This document shows, piece after piece, positions 52,133 to 61,395 of a stretch of 64,000 bases of DNA. Source of the DNA: Kineosporia babensis. Its GTDB lineage: Bacteria > Actinomycetota > Actinomycetes > Actinomycetales > Kineosporiaceae. A model generated the notes under the pieces. It had not been told where the DNA came from. It ran no database searches and saw nothing but the letters and a program-made list of their open reading frames with translations. How positions within the stretch are numbered: position 1 is the first letter of the stretch; every line of letters starts with the position of its first letter. Both the position numbers and the translations under genes were made by a program. Location: NCBI RefSeq assembly GCF_021129305.1, contig NZ_JAJOMB010000008.1:124001-188000 (forward strand), in the 5' to 3' direction.

Positions 52133-52331
52133 CCGCTGGTCGCATTTCTTCGGCGGTGGTGAACGCACTGCGACCGGACCGGCAAACCGAGGTCAAGAAT
52201 GTGTCAGGACGACGATATCTGGCAGCCGCACCGACACCCGGGACTTAATCCATCGGGCCACGAGAATGCGGACAACCCTCGCGGCAATTGTTCAGCCGGG
52301 ATATCCGGATTGTAAAAACTGTGCAAACACA
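52133..52331. other. AT-richer intergenic spacer
   Basis: No gene seen between the polymerase-like gene and the cold-shock terminator. It is noticeably AT-richer than its surroundings around 52240-52330. Confidence 0.4.
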
Positions 52332-52369
52332 CAAGGCCGTCCCCGACTGGACCACCGGGGACGGCCTTG
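52332..52369. terminator. Hairpin between polymerase-like gene and cold-shock gene
   Basis: CAAGGCCGTCCCC pairs perfectly with GGGGACGGCCTTG across 12 bases. It can serve both convergent genes. Confidence 0.75.
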
Positions 52370-52416
52370 GTGACGAGTCAAGCCGCAAGCCGAGTAAGGC
52401 TCACGATCGACGCAAA

Positions 52417-52626
52417 TCAGCTGCTGGCGGGGCGAACGGCCTCGGCCTGCGGGCCCTTCTGGCCCTGACCGACCTCGAACTCCACCCGCTGACCCTCGTC
52501 GAGCGAGCGGTAGCCGTCCATCTGGATAGCCGACCAGTGCACGAAGACGTCAGCGCCACCACCGTCAACGGTGATGAACCCATAACCCTTTTCGGCGTTG
52601 AACCACTTGACGGTTCCCTGAGCCAT
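52417..52626 (-). CDS. Cold-shock protein (CspA family)
   Basis: 69 residues, a single cold-shock domain. It reads [20 protein letters not shown], then [30 protein letters not shown]1 is KGYGFI and RNP2 is VFVHW. An RNA chaperone in the cytoplasm. ATG at 52626 has AGGAG six bases before it. The open frame upstream is chance. The leader of 200 or more bases up to the divergent gene at 52983 has several stems (e.g. GAGCTCCCCC/GGGAGAGC type pairing near 52700), as in cold-inducible csp mRNAs, but the promoter cannot be placed. Distinct from the 127-residue cold-shock protein at 18054. Confidence 0.95.
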   Translation of the reverse strand: MAQGTVKWFNAEKGYGFITVDGGGADVFVHWSAIQMDGYRSLDEGQRVEFEVGQGQKGPQAEAVRPASS

Positions 52627-52982
52627 TCCTACTCCTGCTTGCTGTAACTGCGGCGCGACTCGAGCACTGCACACGAGCCGGGTCTCACGCTCGCCGAGCC
52701 CGCTCTCCCGAGGGGGAGCTGGTCCGGGATGGTCCAACGTGCGGGCCTCTGGCGTGAAGCTGGAGAGGACATTGCTCATCGAACTGTTCGACCGCCGCCT
52801 ACAGTAGCGCCTGATTCGCGCAGGCGGGAGATACCAACTCTTAGCGGCCTTCGTGAACCGCACTTAGGCTGAGCTTCATGCGATCTGCGCGCCGACGCGT
52901 GGGACCAGAAGTCGGCATCCGTTCTACCGGCCGGCGAGGCGGTTATGTGGAGGCTCCGAGTCGGGGTCCGACCACTCGTCCG

Positions 52983-53417
52983 ATGTTGATCAGAACCCGT
53001 CGCTGGATGAATTGGATCAACCTTTCCACCCCCGCCGGACTGGCCTTGGCGAAGGCCGGCGGAGCCCGGATCGAACCCGGTCCGTACGGGCTGCTGCTGG
53101 CCTGGGAGTACCGCAGCGCACTGCTGCCGGTGCGCGGGCGGGCGATGACCGTGGGCGATGTGGTGCTGCTCGGGATCAAGGAGTCTGCGCTGGTCAGACG
53201 GCCCCATCTGCTCCGCCACGAGGCTCGCCACGCCGGCCAGTACGCGCGCTGGCTGGGACCGCTGGGGTTCTGGCCGGCCTACGGGGTGGCCTCGCTGTAC
53301 AGCTGGCTGCGCACCGGCGATCCGGCGCTGCGCAACCACTTCGAGTCGCGCGCCGGGCTGCTCGACGGCGGTTACATCCACCCGGTGCGACCGGACCCGC
53401 CGCGGCCACCGGACTGA
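52983..53417 (+). CDS. Putative HExxH protein of unknown function
   Basis: 144 residues from the ATG at 52983. A start at 52878 would give 179, and a third ATG at 53007 is also possible. The core reads RRPHLLRHEARHAGQYARWLGPLGFWPAYGVASLYSWLRTGDPALRNHFESRAGL. HEARH is an HExxH motif, followed by a hydrophobic segment and N-x-F-E-x-R-A, a pattern seen in a group of actinomycete proteins with a possible zinc metallopeptidase site. The glutamate of FESRAG could be the third ligand. No signal peptide is seen. A hairpin (53438-53471) follows. Confidence 0.65.
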   Translation: MLIRTRRWMNWINLSTPAGLALAKAGGARIEPGPYGLLLAWEYRSALLPVRGRAMTVGDVVLLGIKESALVRRPHLLRHEARHAGQYARWLGPLGFWPAYGVASLYSWLRTGDPALRNHFESRAGLLDGGYIHPVRPDPPRPPD

Positions 53418-53437
53418 GGAGTGGTTGACCAATTGCC

Positions 53438-53471
53438 GAACGGGCCGACGCATCGCCGCGCCGGCCCGTTC
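53438..53471 (+). terminator. GC-rich hairpin after the HExxH gene
   Basis: GAACGGGCCG pairs with CGGCCCGTTC (10 bp, 14-nt loop). It lies between convergent genes; no T-tract. Confidence 0.6.
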
Positions 53472-53521
53472 CGAAGGTCGTGAACAGCCGCCAGAAACTC
53501 ATTCGGCTGTCGGCGAACGGA

Positions 53522-54175
53522 CTACTGGGTGTCCTGGCCGAGGACGACCGTGATGTCGCCCGGGTTGACCTCCGGGCTGTCGGAGATCTCGCCGACGCCG
53601 ATCGCCTTGCGCACCGCGTTCGCCGTCGGCTTCAGCTCGTCGCCGCCGTAGTAGATCTTGGTGACCGGCAGGTCCTTGTTGGTGGAGTTGCCGGTGCGCT
53701 TGACCGTCCAGCCCTCGCCCTTGAGGCTGCCCTCGTACTCGGCGGCCAGCCCGTTGATCCCGATCGAGTTCAGCACGATCACCTCGATCGACTTGTCCAC
53801 CTTGGTGTCGGTCTCCTCGCCACCGGTGTCCGCGCCGTCGTTGCCGCCCGCAGTCTCGCTCTCCTCGGGGGCCGCCGACTCGTCCGCGGCCGACTCCTCG
53901 TCCTTCGGAGTCTCCTTGTCGGCGCTGGGAGCGGCGCTGGCTTCGGTGTCGGTGCCCTCGTCGAGGGCGGCGGAATCGCTGGAGGGCGCCTTGTCGGTGC
54001 GGCCGCCGACCACGGTGTAGACCGCGCCGATCACCAGCATCACCACGGCCACCCCGGCGATCACCGGCAGGATGGCGGCAATCGCCTTCGGCCGCGCGCG
54101 GTGGGCACCGCGGCGGCTCGCCTCCACCGGTGCGGCGGAGCGGTCGTCGTAGCCCGGAGGCCTCGTGGCGGTCAT
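53522..54175 (-). CDS. Membrane-anchored LytR C-terminal-like domain protein
   Basis: 217 residues. A cytoplasmic basic start, one membrane segment (AIAAILPVIAGVAVVMLVIGAVYTVV), a long acidic Ser/Glu/Asp/Ala-rich linker (about 60 residues), and a C-terminal LytR_C-like domain (IEVIVLNSIGINGLAAEYEGSLKGEGWTVKRTGNSTNKDLPVTKIYYGGDELKPTANAVRKAIG, then DITVVLGQD). The domain resembles the tail of LytR-CpsA-Psr enzymes, without the catalytic domain. It is probably involved in cell-wall work outside the membrane. It lies downstream of the DUF3263 gene in the same direction, a frequent actinomycete pairing. Confidence 0.85.
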   Translation of the reverse strand: MTATRPPGYDDRSAAPVEASRRGAHRARPKAIAAILPVIAGVAVVMLVIGAVYTVVGGRTDKAPSSDSAALDEGTDTEASAAPSADKETPKDEESAADESAAPEESETAGGNDGADTGGEETDTKVDKSIEVIVLNSIGINGLAAEYEGSLKGEGWTVKRTGNSTNKDLPVTKIYYGGDELKPTANAVRKAIGVGEISDSPEVNPGDITVVLGQDTQ

Positions 54176-54312
54176 CGCATGACTCCCAGAACTATGGAAC
54201 GAGCACCGCCCGGTTCAGGGGTGCCCGACGACCTGAGACTACCGACCCGAATCCGTGCGACCAGGTAACTCAGCACGCCGTCGCCGCGTCGTCCGCCCCG
54301 TCAGACGCATCT

Positions 54313-54594
54313 TCATGCTCGACCGTGAGCATCCAGTGACTGTGCGGAACCACTGCGACGCCGCATCTGGCGCACCCGACGCAGCCGTTTCACCAGCATA
54401 GGGTCGGCGGCCAGCGCCTCGGGTCGGTCGATCAGCGTATTCAGCACCTGGTAGTACCGGGTGGCGGGCAGGTCGAACAGTTCGCGGATGGCCTGCTCCT
54501 TGGCCCCGGCGAAGCGGAACCACTGCCGTTCGAAGGCCAGGATCTCGGCCTCGCGCGCGGTCAGCGGCCCTTCGGCGGGATCCTCGGAGTCCAT
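54313..54594 (-). CDS. DUF3263 protein
   Basis: 93 residues. The core LTAREAEILAFERQWFRFAGAKEQAIRELFDLPATRYYQVLNTLIDRPEALAADPMLVKRLRRVRQMRRRS is nearly the full DUF3263 domain. Its helix-turn-helix look (AKEQAIRELFDLPATRYYQVLN) suggests DNA binding. ATG at 54594 is chosen; the upstream frame to 54651 is not conserved. The LytR_C protein follows. Function unknown; a regulator is inferred. Confidence 0.9.
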   Translation of the reverse strand: MDSEDPAEGPLTAREAEILAFERQWFRFAGAKEQAIRELFDLPATRYYQVLNTLIDRPEALAADPMLVKRLRRVRQMRRRSGSAQSLDAHGRA

Positions 54595-54651
54595 GCGGAT
54601 CACTCTAGGACCGCGGTCGGCCGGGTGCCATTCACTGCCGTTCACCGGCAT

Positions 54652-56016
54652 TCACACCAGGCTGTCCAGAATCAGGTCGATGTCCGCCTCGCTGGTCTCC
54701 GGGTTGACCACTGCCAGCCGGGTGCAGGTCTCCCCGTTGTGCGTGGTCGAGACCACGAACGCCTTGTCCTCGGCCAGCAGCTGCTCCGACCAGGCCCGGT
54801 AGTTCTGCGGGGTCCAGCCGATCCGCCGGAAGCAGACCACCGACAGGTCCGGCTCGTGCAGCAGTTCCAGCTCAGGGCGCTCGCGGACCTGCTGGGCGGC
54901 GTAGCGGGCCACGGTCAGGGTGCGCTCCACGGCGTCGGTGTAGGCCTGGGTGCCGTGCGTGGCCAGGGAGAACCAGAAGGGCAGTCCGCGTGCACGTCGG
55001 GTCAGGCCGACCGCGTAGTCGGTGGGATTGGTCTCCCCGCTCTCGGTCAGCACGTCCAGGTAGCCGGCCCGCTGGGTGTGCGCGGCCCGGGCCACCGCCG
55101 GATCGCGGTAGATCAGGGCGCAGCAGTCGAACGGCGCGAACAGCCACTTGTGCGGGTCGACCACGAAGGAGTCGGCCCGCTCGATCCCGGCGAAGCGCGA
55201 GCGGACGCTGGGGGCGGCCAGCCCGGCCAGACCGTAGGCGCCGTCGACGTGGAACCACAGGCCCAGTTCCGCACACACCGCGCCGACCGACTCCAGGTCG
55301 TCGATGATGCCCAGGTTGGTGGTGCCCGCGGTGGCCACCACCGCGAACACGCCCTCGTGCCCGGCCCGGGCCAGGGTGCTGCGCAGCGCCTCGCCGGTGA
55401 GCCGGCCGTCCTCGCCGACCGGCACCCCGATGAAGTCGATGTCCATCACGTCGCAGGCGCTCACGATCGAGGAGTGCGCGTTGGCGGTGCCGGCGATCGC
55501 CCAGCGCGGCGGCAGGTGCTGCGAGCGCTGGTGCCGGGCCTGGTAGCGGGCGGCCACCAGCGCGGACAGGTTGCCGATGGTGGCGCCGGGGACGAACACT
55601 CCACCCGCCTGCTCCGGCAGCCCGGCCAGACCGGACAGCCAGGCCAGCGCCTGGTTCTCGGCGAAGACCGCGCCCGAGCCCTCCATCCAGGTGCCCGCGT
55701 ACAGGCTGGAGGCGCTGACCACCAGGTCGAACAGGGTGGCGGCCTTGGTCGGGGCGCAGGGGATGAAGGAGAGGTAGCGCGGATGGTCCACCGTGATGCA
55801 GGCCCGGGCCAGGACGTCGCTGAACAGCCGCAGCACCTCCTCGCCGCCCATCCCCTCGGCGGTGATCGTCGGCCCGACCAGCTTCTGCAGCTCGGCCGCG
55901 GTCAGCGGAGCGTCCAGCGGAGCGTTCTGAGGCGCGTTCTGCAGGCTCATCCGGTGCCGCGAGTAGTTCATCACGGCCTCGGCGAGAACCTGGGTGCCTG
56001 CGTCGTAGCGATGCAC
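54652..56016 (-). CDS. PLP-dependent aromatic amino acid decarboxylase family protein
   Basis: 454 residues from the GTG at 56016; an ATG at 55971 is also possible. Group II decarboxylase fold: [67 protein letters not shown] (Asp that pairs with the PLP nitrogen), and [15 protein letters not shown] (Lys of the Schiff base). The substrate may be tyrosine, tryptophan, DOPA or glutamate; the sequence alone does not decide. It is divergent from ung, with only 41 bases between starts and a TAGACT -10-like element right before the GTG, so leaderless expression is likely. Confidence 0.9.
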   Translation of the reverse strand: MHRYDAGTQVLAEAVMNYSRHRMSLQNAPQNAPLDAPLTAAELQKLVGPTITAEGMGGEEVLRLFSDVLARACITVDHPRYLSFIPCAPTKAATLFDLVVSASSLYAGTWMEGSGAVFAENQALAWLSGLAGLPEQAGGVFVPGATIGNLSALVAARYQARHQRSQHLPPRWAIAGTANAHSSIVSACDVMDIDFIGVPVGEDGRLTGEALRSTLARAGHEGVFAVVATAGTTNLGIIDDLESVGAVCAELGLWFHVDGAYGLAGLAAPSVRSRFAGIERADSFVVDPHKWLFAPFDCCALIYRDPAVARAAHTQRAGYLDVLTESGETNPTDYAVGLTRRARGLPFWFSLATHGTQAYTDAVERTLTVARYAAQQVRERPELELLHEPDLSVVCFRRIGWTPQNYRAWSEQLLAEDKAFVVSTTHNGETCTRLAVVNPETSEADIDLILDSLV

Positions 56017-56057
56017 GGATGTGCAGTCTAAGCGTGGCTGGCGATACCGTCGCCTGC

Positions 56058-56732
56058 GTGACGCGCCGACCACTCGCCGAGCAGATCGACCCCGGATGGG
56101 CTGCCGCCCTTGCCCCGGTCGAGGACAAGATCGCCGAGATGGGCGATTTCCTCCGGAAGGAGATCGCCGACGGCAGGACTTACCTGCCTTCCGGGCCCAA
56201 TGTGCTGCGGGCGTTCAAGCAACCGCTCGACCAGGTGCGGGTACTGATCGTCGGGCAGGACCCGTACCCCACTCCGGGGCACGCGGTGGGGCTGTCGTTC
56301 TCGGTGGCCCCGGATGTCCGGCCGCTGCCGCGCAGCCTGGTCAACATCTACAAGGAGCTGCACTCCGACCTCGGCATCGAGCCGGCCAAGCACGGTGACC
56401 TGACCAAGTGGTCGGAGAACGGTGTGCTGCTGCTCAACCGGGTGCTGACGGTGGCGCCTGGTGCACCGGCATCGCACCGGGGTAAGGGCTGGGAAGAGGT
56501 CACCGCGCAGGCCATCCACGCTCTGGTCGAGCGGGACGAGCCGCTGGTGGCGATCCTGTGGGGCCGCGACGCCCGCAACCTCGCGCCCGCGCTGCAGGAC
56601 ATTCCCCGGATCGAGAGTGCGCACCCCAGCCCGCTGTCGGCCAACAACGGCTTCTTCGGCTCTCGTCCGTTCAGCCGGGCCAACGCCGAGCTCGAGGATC
56701 TGGGCGCCGACCCGATCGACTGGTCTCTCTGA
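56058..56732 (+). CDS. ung: Uracil-DNA glycosylase, family 1
   Basis: 224 residues. Motif A is [20 protein letters not shown] (catalytic Asp68) and motif B is [21 protein letters not shown] (catalytic His and DNA intercalation loop). The middle [27 protein letters not shown] is standard. It removes uracil from DNA and starts base excision repair. GTG at 56058 is chosen, so that the protein begins [18 protein letters not shown] as in relatives; an upstream ATG at 56019 would extend into the divergent promoter. Followed by a very strong hairpin. Confidence 0.96.
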   Translation: MTRRPLAEQIDPGWAAALAPVEDKIAEMGDFLRKEIADGRTYLPSGPNVLRAFKQPLDQVRVLIVGQDPYPTPGHAVGLSFSVAPDVRPLPRSLVNIYKELHSDLGIEPAKHGDLTKWSENGVLLLNRVLTVAPGAPASHRGKGWEEVTAQAIHALVERDEPLVAILWGRDARNLAPALQDIPRIESAHPSPLSANNGFFGSRPFSRANAELEDLGADPIDWSL

Positions 56733-56741
56733 AACTGCTTT

Positions 56742-56791
56742 CAAACTAAGGACGCTGTGGGCAACCGGGTGCCCACAGCGTCCTTAGTTTG
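56742..56791. terminator. Bidirectional terminator, repeat-family copy 2
   Basis: A perfect 22-bp stem (56742-56763 with 56770-56791) with loop ACCGGG between convergent ung and fbiC. The arm contains TAAGGACGCTGTGGGCA, almost the same as AAAGGACGTTGTGGGCA at 10495-10511. Runs of T lie on both ends. Confidence 0.92.
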
Positions 56792-56795
56792 GTTG

Positions 56796-59345
56796 TCAGT
56801 GTTGTAGTTCGGCCGCTTCGTACAGCGTGTTGCGCCGGCGCGCGGGCCGGTCGAGGTACTCGGAGATCTCCTCCAGCTCGTCCACGGTCTTCAGCGAACC
56901 GTACTGCGAACCGGCCATTCTCGAGATGGTCTCCTCCATCAGGGTGCCGCCCACGTCGTTCGCCCCGGCCTGCAGCATCGCCCGGGTGCCCTCCACCCCG
57001 AGCTTGACCCAGGACGTCTGGATGTTGTCGATCCGGCCGTACAGCAGGATTCTCGCGAGCGCGTGCACCACCAGGTTGTCGCGCATGGTCGGCCCCGGGC
57101 GGGCCACCCCGGCCAGGTAGATCGGCGCGTTCTGGTGCACGAAGGGCAGCGCCACGAACTCGGTGAACCGGGCGTTGCCGTACTCGATGCTCTGCTCCTG
57201 CAGCTGGGCCAGCAGCCTCAGGTGCCGGGCCCAGTGCGCGGGATTGTCCACGTGGCCGTACATCATGGTCGAGGAGGTGGGCAGGCCGACCTGGTGGGCG
57301 GTGGTGACCACCTCGATCCATTCCCGGGTGGGCAGCTTGCCCTTCGTCAGGATCCAGCGCACGTCGTCGTCCAGGATCTCCGCGGCGGTGCCCGGAAGTG
57401 AGTCCACCCCGGCCTCTTTCACCCGCTCCAGCCATTCCCGGATCGGTAGGCCGGTACGGGTGGAGCCGTTCACCACCTCCATCGGGCTGTAGGCGTGCAT
57501 GTGCATCTGCGGCACGGCCTCCTTCACCGCCCGGGCGATGTCGAAGTAGGCGTTCGCCGGCAGCCGGGGGTCGATCCCGCCCTGCATGCACACCTCGGTC
57601 GCGCCGACCGCCCAGGCCTCGCGCACCCGCTGCTTGACGTCGTCCAGCGACAGGGTGAACGCGTCGTCGTCCTGCCGGCGCTGGGCGAAAGCGCAGAAGC
57701 GGCAACCGGTGTAGCAGACGTTGGTGAAGTTGATGTTCCGGTTGACGACGTACGTGACGTCGTCGCCGACCGCCTCCCGGCGCAGGTCGTCGGCGATCCG
57801 GGCGAGCTGCTTCAGGGCGTCGCCCTCGGCGTAGGCCAGCAGGACGGCCTGGTCCTCGGTGAGCTGCTGCGGTTCGGTCTCGGCGGTCTTCAGGGCCTGG
57901 ACCATGTCGCCGTCGATCCGCTCGGGAGCGCCGGTCTGGACGGCCTTTTCGCGTAGCGCCGACCAGTCGCCGTAGACGTCGTCGAAGTCGCTGCGGCGGT
58001 CGCTGGTGCGGCCGGTGGTGTCGATCGTGACGTTCAGATCGGTGCGGCCGCTGCTGCCCCAGTCAGGATCCGGCTCCTGCCAGGGCATTCCCTTGATCAG
58101 CGCACTGGGGTTGGCCAGGCCGTCCTGGCGCATCAGGGCCTTGACATGACCGTAAACCCTGGGGTCGAGCCAGGGTTCGCCGACGGCCGCGTACTCGGGG
58201 TGCACGGTCAGGCGCTCAGTCAGCTCAAAACCGGCATCGGCGCTGTACTTCGCCAGATCGTCCAGGTGCGGCCAGGGACGCTCGGGGTTCACGTGGTCGG
58301 GGGTGAGCGGGGAGACGCCGCCCCAGTCGTCGGCCCCGGCCTGCAGCAGCCGGCCCAGCTGCTCGGGCTCGGACAGGTTGGGCGGCACCTGGATCCGCAT
58401 CCTCGGCCCGAGCACGATCCGCGCGGTGGCGACGGCGGCCAGGTACTCCTCGTCCTCGGCGTCGGCCCGGTGGCGCATCACGGTCTTCGGCTTGGCCCGG
58501 AAGTTCTGGATGATGGTTTCCTGGATGTGACCGTACTCGCGGGCCAGCCGGCGCAGCGCGAGGAGCGACTCGGCCCGGTCGGCGAACGTCTCGCCGATGC
58601 CGATCAGCAGGCCGGTGGTGAACGGGATGTTCAGCCGGCCCGCGTCCTCGATCACCCGCAGCCGCACCTGCGGGTCCTTGTCCGGGCTGCCGTAGTGCGC
58701 CTGACCTGGAGTTTCGTACAGATGCCGAGAGGTTGTCTCGAGCATCATGCCGACGCTCGGCGAGACCGGCTTGATCCGGCCCAGGTCCTGCCAGCTCATC
58801 ACCCCGGGGTTGAGGTGCGGCAGCAGACCGGTCGCCTCGAGCACCTGCACGGCCAGGCTGCGGATGTAGCCCAGGGTGTCCTGGTACCCGGCCTCGGCCA
58901 GCCACTCCTTGGCCTCGGGCCAGCGGTCCTCCGGGCGGTCGCCCAGGGTGAAAAGGACTTCCTTGCAGCCCAGCGCGGCCCCCTGGCGGGCCACCCGCAG
59001 CACCTCGTCGGGCGTCATGTACAGACCCTTGCCCTCGCGCTCGAGCTGCTTGGGGGTCTTCACGAACGTGCAGTAGTGACACCGGTCGTTGCAGAGGTGG
59101 GTGACCGGGACGAAGACCTTGCGGGAGTAGGTGACGATGCCGCTGCGCCCGGCGTTGGCCAGGCCCGCGTCCCGCACCGCCCCGGCCGCCCGCAGCAGGC
59201 GCTCCAGATGCTCACCCCGGGCCTGCAGCAGGACCTCGGCCTCGGCCTCGTTCAGAGTGACGCCGTCCTCGGCCCGCCGCAGCGCCCGGCGCAGCGCGGA
59301 TTCGGAGGGCGCGGGCGCTGACGAAGGGGTCGGCGTCTGGGTCAC
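56796..59345 (-). CDS. fbiC: FO synthase (CofG/CofH fusion), F420 biosynthesis
   Basis: 849 residues with two radical SAM halves, as in actinomycete FbiC. N-terminal CofG has CNDRCHYC (C85, C89, C92); C-terminal CofH has CYTGCRFC (C544, C548, C551), then CMQGGIDP. It joins tyrosine and 5-amino-6-ribitylaminouracil to make FO (7,8-didemethyl-8-hydroxy-5-deazariboflavin), the precursor of F420. GTG at 59345 has AAGGAG six bases before it and is chosen; the open frame goes 168 bases further but is not conserved. The other F420 genes are not in the window. Confidence 0.97.
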   Translation of the reverse strand: MTQTPTPSSAPAPSESALRRALRRAEDGVTLNEAEAEVLLQARGEHLERLLRAAGAVRDAGLANAGRSGIVTYSRKVFVPVTHLCNDRCHYCTFVKTPKQLEREGKGLYMTPDEVLRVARQGAALGCKEVLFTLGDRPEDRWPEAKEWLAEAGYQDTLGYIRSLAVQVLEATGLLPHLNPGVMSWQDLGRIKPVSPSVGMMLETTSRHLYETPGQAHYGSPDKDPQVRLRVIEDAGRLNIPFTTGLLIGIGETFADRAESLLALRRLAREYGHIQETIIQNFRAKPKTVMRHRADAEDEEYLAAVATARIVLGPRMRIQVPPNLSEPEQLGRLLQAGADDWGGVSPLTPDHVNPERPWPHLDDLAKYSADAGFELTERLTVHPEYAAVGEPWLDPRVYGHVKALMRQDGLANPSALIKGMPWQEPDPDWGSSGRTDLNVTIDTTGRTSDRRSDFDDVYGDWSALREKAVQTGAPERIDGDMVQALKTAETEPQQLTEDQAVLLAYAEGDALKQLARIADDLRREAVGDDVTYVVNRNINFTNVCYTGCRFCAFAQRRQDDDAFTLSLDDVKQRVREAWAVGATEVCMQGGIDPRLPANAYFDIARAVKEAVPQMHMHAYSPMEVVNGSTRTGLPIREWLERVKEAGVDSLPGTAAEILDDDVRWILTKGKLPTREWIEVVTTAHQVGLPTSSTMMYGHVDNPAHWARHLRLLAQLQEQSIEYGNARFTEFVALPFVHQNAPIYLAGVARPGPTMRDNLVVHALARILLYGRIDNIQTSWVKLGVEGTRAMLQAGANDVGGTLMEETISRMAGSQYGSLKTVDELEEISEYLDRPARRRNTLYEAAELQH

Positions 59346-59563
59346 GAAGGGCTCCTTCTGCTTGCGGGGCTTGCTGCCAGGGTGGAACCTGAATCGCCGC
59401 TCATCACCCTCGTGCGAATCTACGCGGGCGCCCCTGGCATTCCCGATCGGGCAACTTCGGCCCGCGCAGGTTTCACCGGCGCCCGCGCGTATCAGGCTGC
59501 GGCGACCGAGCATCTTTCTACGCAGTAACCCCCCAGACTTCCCTCTTCAGGAGATTCAGCGCG

Positions 59564-60439
59564 ATGCGCAGCTCGCAGCCCGTCGGCGGCAAGGTCGTGG
59601 TCATCACCGGTGCGGCGCGGGGTCTGGGGGCCGCGCTGGCCGAGCAACTGGCCGCGCGGGGCGCCCGCGTGGCCCTGCTCGGGCTGGAGCCCGACGAGCT
59701 GGCCGTGGTGGCCGCCCGGTGCGGGCGTAACGCCGCTTGGTTCGAGTGCGACGTGACCGACCCGGAACAGCTCGCCGCCGCCGTGGCCGGGGTGGAGAAG
59801 CGCTTCCGCGGGGTGGACGTGCTGGTGGCCAACGCAGGCATCGCGATGGGCAGCCCTCTGCTGCTGGCCGAGCCGGCTGCCTACGAGCGGGTGATCGAGG
59901 TCAACCTGCTGGGCAGCATCCGGACCTTGCGCGCTTTCCTGCCCCTGCTGATCCGCAGCCAGGGGTACTACCTGCAGATCGCTTCGCTGGCCGCGCTCAG
60001 CCCCACGCCGATGATCACCTCGTACGGCGCCAGCAAGGCCGGCGTGGAGGCTTTCGCCTTGGGGGTACGCACCGAACTGGCTGTGCACGGAGTCGGTGGC
60101 GGGGTGGCCTACCTGTCATTCACTGACACCGACATGGGCCGCTCGGCCAGCCGCTCCAGCAGTGGGGTGCGCCTGCATGACCTGGACCGCGCGGTGAACC
60201 GCTTGGTGCAGGGAATCGAGCGGCGCGCACCCTACGTCTACGGCCAGGCCTTCATCCGGCTGCTGCGCCCGGTGCGAGGGCTCCTGCCGGGGGTGGTGCA
60301 TCGGGTGGCCCGGGGACCTGCCTCGCGGTTCGAGGCTGCGGTAGCTCAGGCCGGGCCGCAGGCCTCCTCGCCGATCGGGCCGGGCGGGCGGGCGGACACC
60401 AAGGCCCGCAAGTTCCGAGACCCGGAGACCACCGGCTAG
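59564..60439 (+). CDS. Short-chain dehydrogenase/reductase (SDR)
   Basis: 291 residues. VVVITGAARGLGAALAEQL is the NAD(P)-binding TGxxxGxG, LVANAGIAMGSP is the NAG motif, QIASLAALSPTPMITSYGASKAG supplies catalytic Ser, Tyr and Lys (YxxxK). A C-terminal 60-residue basic extension (PVRGLLPGVVHRVARG... KARKFRDPETTG) goes beyond the usual fold and may be membrane-associated, as in some steroid- or lipid-active SDRs. ATG at 59564 has AGGAGAT nine bases before. Substrate unknown. It is divergent from fbiC; the 218 bases between hold no clear promoter. Confidence 0.9.
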   Translation: MRSSQPVGGKVVVITGAARGLGAALAEQLAARGARVALLGLEPDELAVVAARCGRNAAWFECDVTDPEQLAAAVAGVEKRFRGVDVLVANAGIAMGSPLLLAEPAAYERVIEVNLLGSIRTLRAFLPLLIRSQGYYLQIASLAALSPTPMITSYGASKAGVEAFALGVRTELAVHGVGGGVAYLSFTDTDMGRSASRSSSGVRLHDLDRAVNRLVQGIERRAPYVYGQAFIRLLRPVRGLLPGVVHRVARGPASRFEAAVAQAGPQASSPIGPGGRADTKARKFRDPETTG

Positions 60440-60802
60440 CTCCTACATCACCACAGATGTTGCCCTGGCCAAGGTTGGTGCTCTCCGCACCGGGCAAGGG
60501 AGAAAGCAGTCCCGGACCGGGAGCGGTGGGCGGGGACGCTCAGATGATGTGTACACCTGGTACCAGATGGACCACGTTGACACATCGTGAGCGGTCGTCG
60601 GCCGGGCTCTGCCCGGGGATGGGCAGGATCGGGCTGGCACGGTCTCACCAAGGCCGGGCGGCAGATCCGCCGACAAGCCGTCAAGGTCGGCGTGACTTCC
60701 GAAGCACGACCTGGTCTGATCCACCGGGCCGTGCTTCAACGCGCCCGGCCCGACCAGCCCGGTAGCTCCTCAGCCACCCGCCTCACCGGCGGGTGGCCCC
60801 GC

Positions 60803-60891
60803 GGAACGGGCCACCCCGTCCGTTGCTTCTAAATCAGCCGACCATAGGAAACCGGGCAGCCCTATGGAACGGACCGCGACGTCCGTTGCTT
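60803..60891. repeat. Two copies of a 26-base hairpin element
   Basis: 60803-60828 and 60866-60891 agree at 22 of 26 positions. Each folds AACGGRC/GTCCGTT and ends GTTGCTT. The R position keeps pairing (G-T in copy 1, A-T in copy 2). Function unknown. Confidence 0.65.
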
Positions 60892-60902
60892 GTGGTTGTT
60901 CC

Positions 60903-60939
60903 GGTCAGAGGCAGACCGGCGAGCCCGCTGCCTCTGACC
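60903..60939 (-). terminator. Hairpin downstream of the 108-residue gene
   Basis: GGTCAGAGGCAG pairs with CTGCCTCTGACC (12 bp, 13-nt loop). It lies 26 bases after the stop of the leftward gene. Confidence 0.65.
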
Positions 60940-60965
60940 CGTCTGCGTGATCGCCGGCGGACCGC

Positions 60966-61292
60966 TCAGTTCTGCGGGGGCTGCCCGTAACGCGGCGGCT
61001 CGTTCGGCGGGGTGCCGTACGCCGGGCCGTCTGTCGGAGGCTGCTGCTTGGGCTGCTGGCCCGGCTTGGCACCGCCCTTGCCGTCCTTGAAGCGCTCGGT
61101 CAGGCCGCGGGCCTGCTCCTGCACCTTGGCGCGGGTTGCCGGATCCTTCAGCTTCTTGCTGAGCTCCTGCGCCTGAGCCTGCACCTTGGCCCGGGTGGCC
61201 GGGTCCTTGGCGGCAGCCTGAGCCTGCGCGAGGAGTTTCTTGCCCTGGGGGGAACGGGCGAACGCGGTGACTTTCCCGAGAAAACCGGCCAT
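60966..61292 (-). CDS. Small helical protein with internal repeat
   Basis: 108 residues. Two copies of KDPATRAKVQ(A/E)QA lie in residues 30-65, inside a charged helical stretch that begins with MAGFLGKVTAFARSPQGKKLLAQAQAAA. The C-terminus is Gln/Pro/Gly-rich and disordered (KPGQQPKQQPP... RYGQPPQN). The repeats are amphipathic and may form a coiled or membrane-surface helix. Small actinomycete proteins of this build are known, but without a function. ATG at 61292 is chosen over TTG at 61298. Confidence 0.7.
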   Translation of the reverse strand: MAGFLGKVTAFARSPQGKKLLAQAQAAAKDPATRAKVQAQAQELSKKLKDPATRAKVQEQARGLTERFKDGKGGAKPGQQPKQQPPTDGPAYGTPPNEPPRYGQPPQN

Positions 61293-61395
61293 GCCCAAAA
61301 GTAACCGCTGAGCTGATCAAAAGCATCCGCGTGGCGGGCCGCGTCCGGAAGCCGCCGATGTGCCGAACCGCCAGGTCGCAGGCAGGATGCGGGCC

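Larger units (their letters stand above)
60440..60965. other. Hairpin-rich intergenic region
   Basis: No convincing gene in 526 bases. A TTGACA occurs at 60577 without a matching -10. Hairpins: 60773-60797 (10-bp stem), 60804-60825 and 60867-60888 (two copies of one 26-base element), 60903-60939 (12-bp stem). An open frame from 60587 (81 residues) has no ribosome site. Confidence 0.6.

Noticed and set aside
60587..60832. 81-codon frame in the hairpin-rich region after the SDR gene
   Set aside because: No Shine-Dalgarno; ends run through the hairpins; Arg/Gly/Pro composition as in chance frames.
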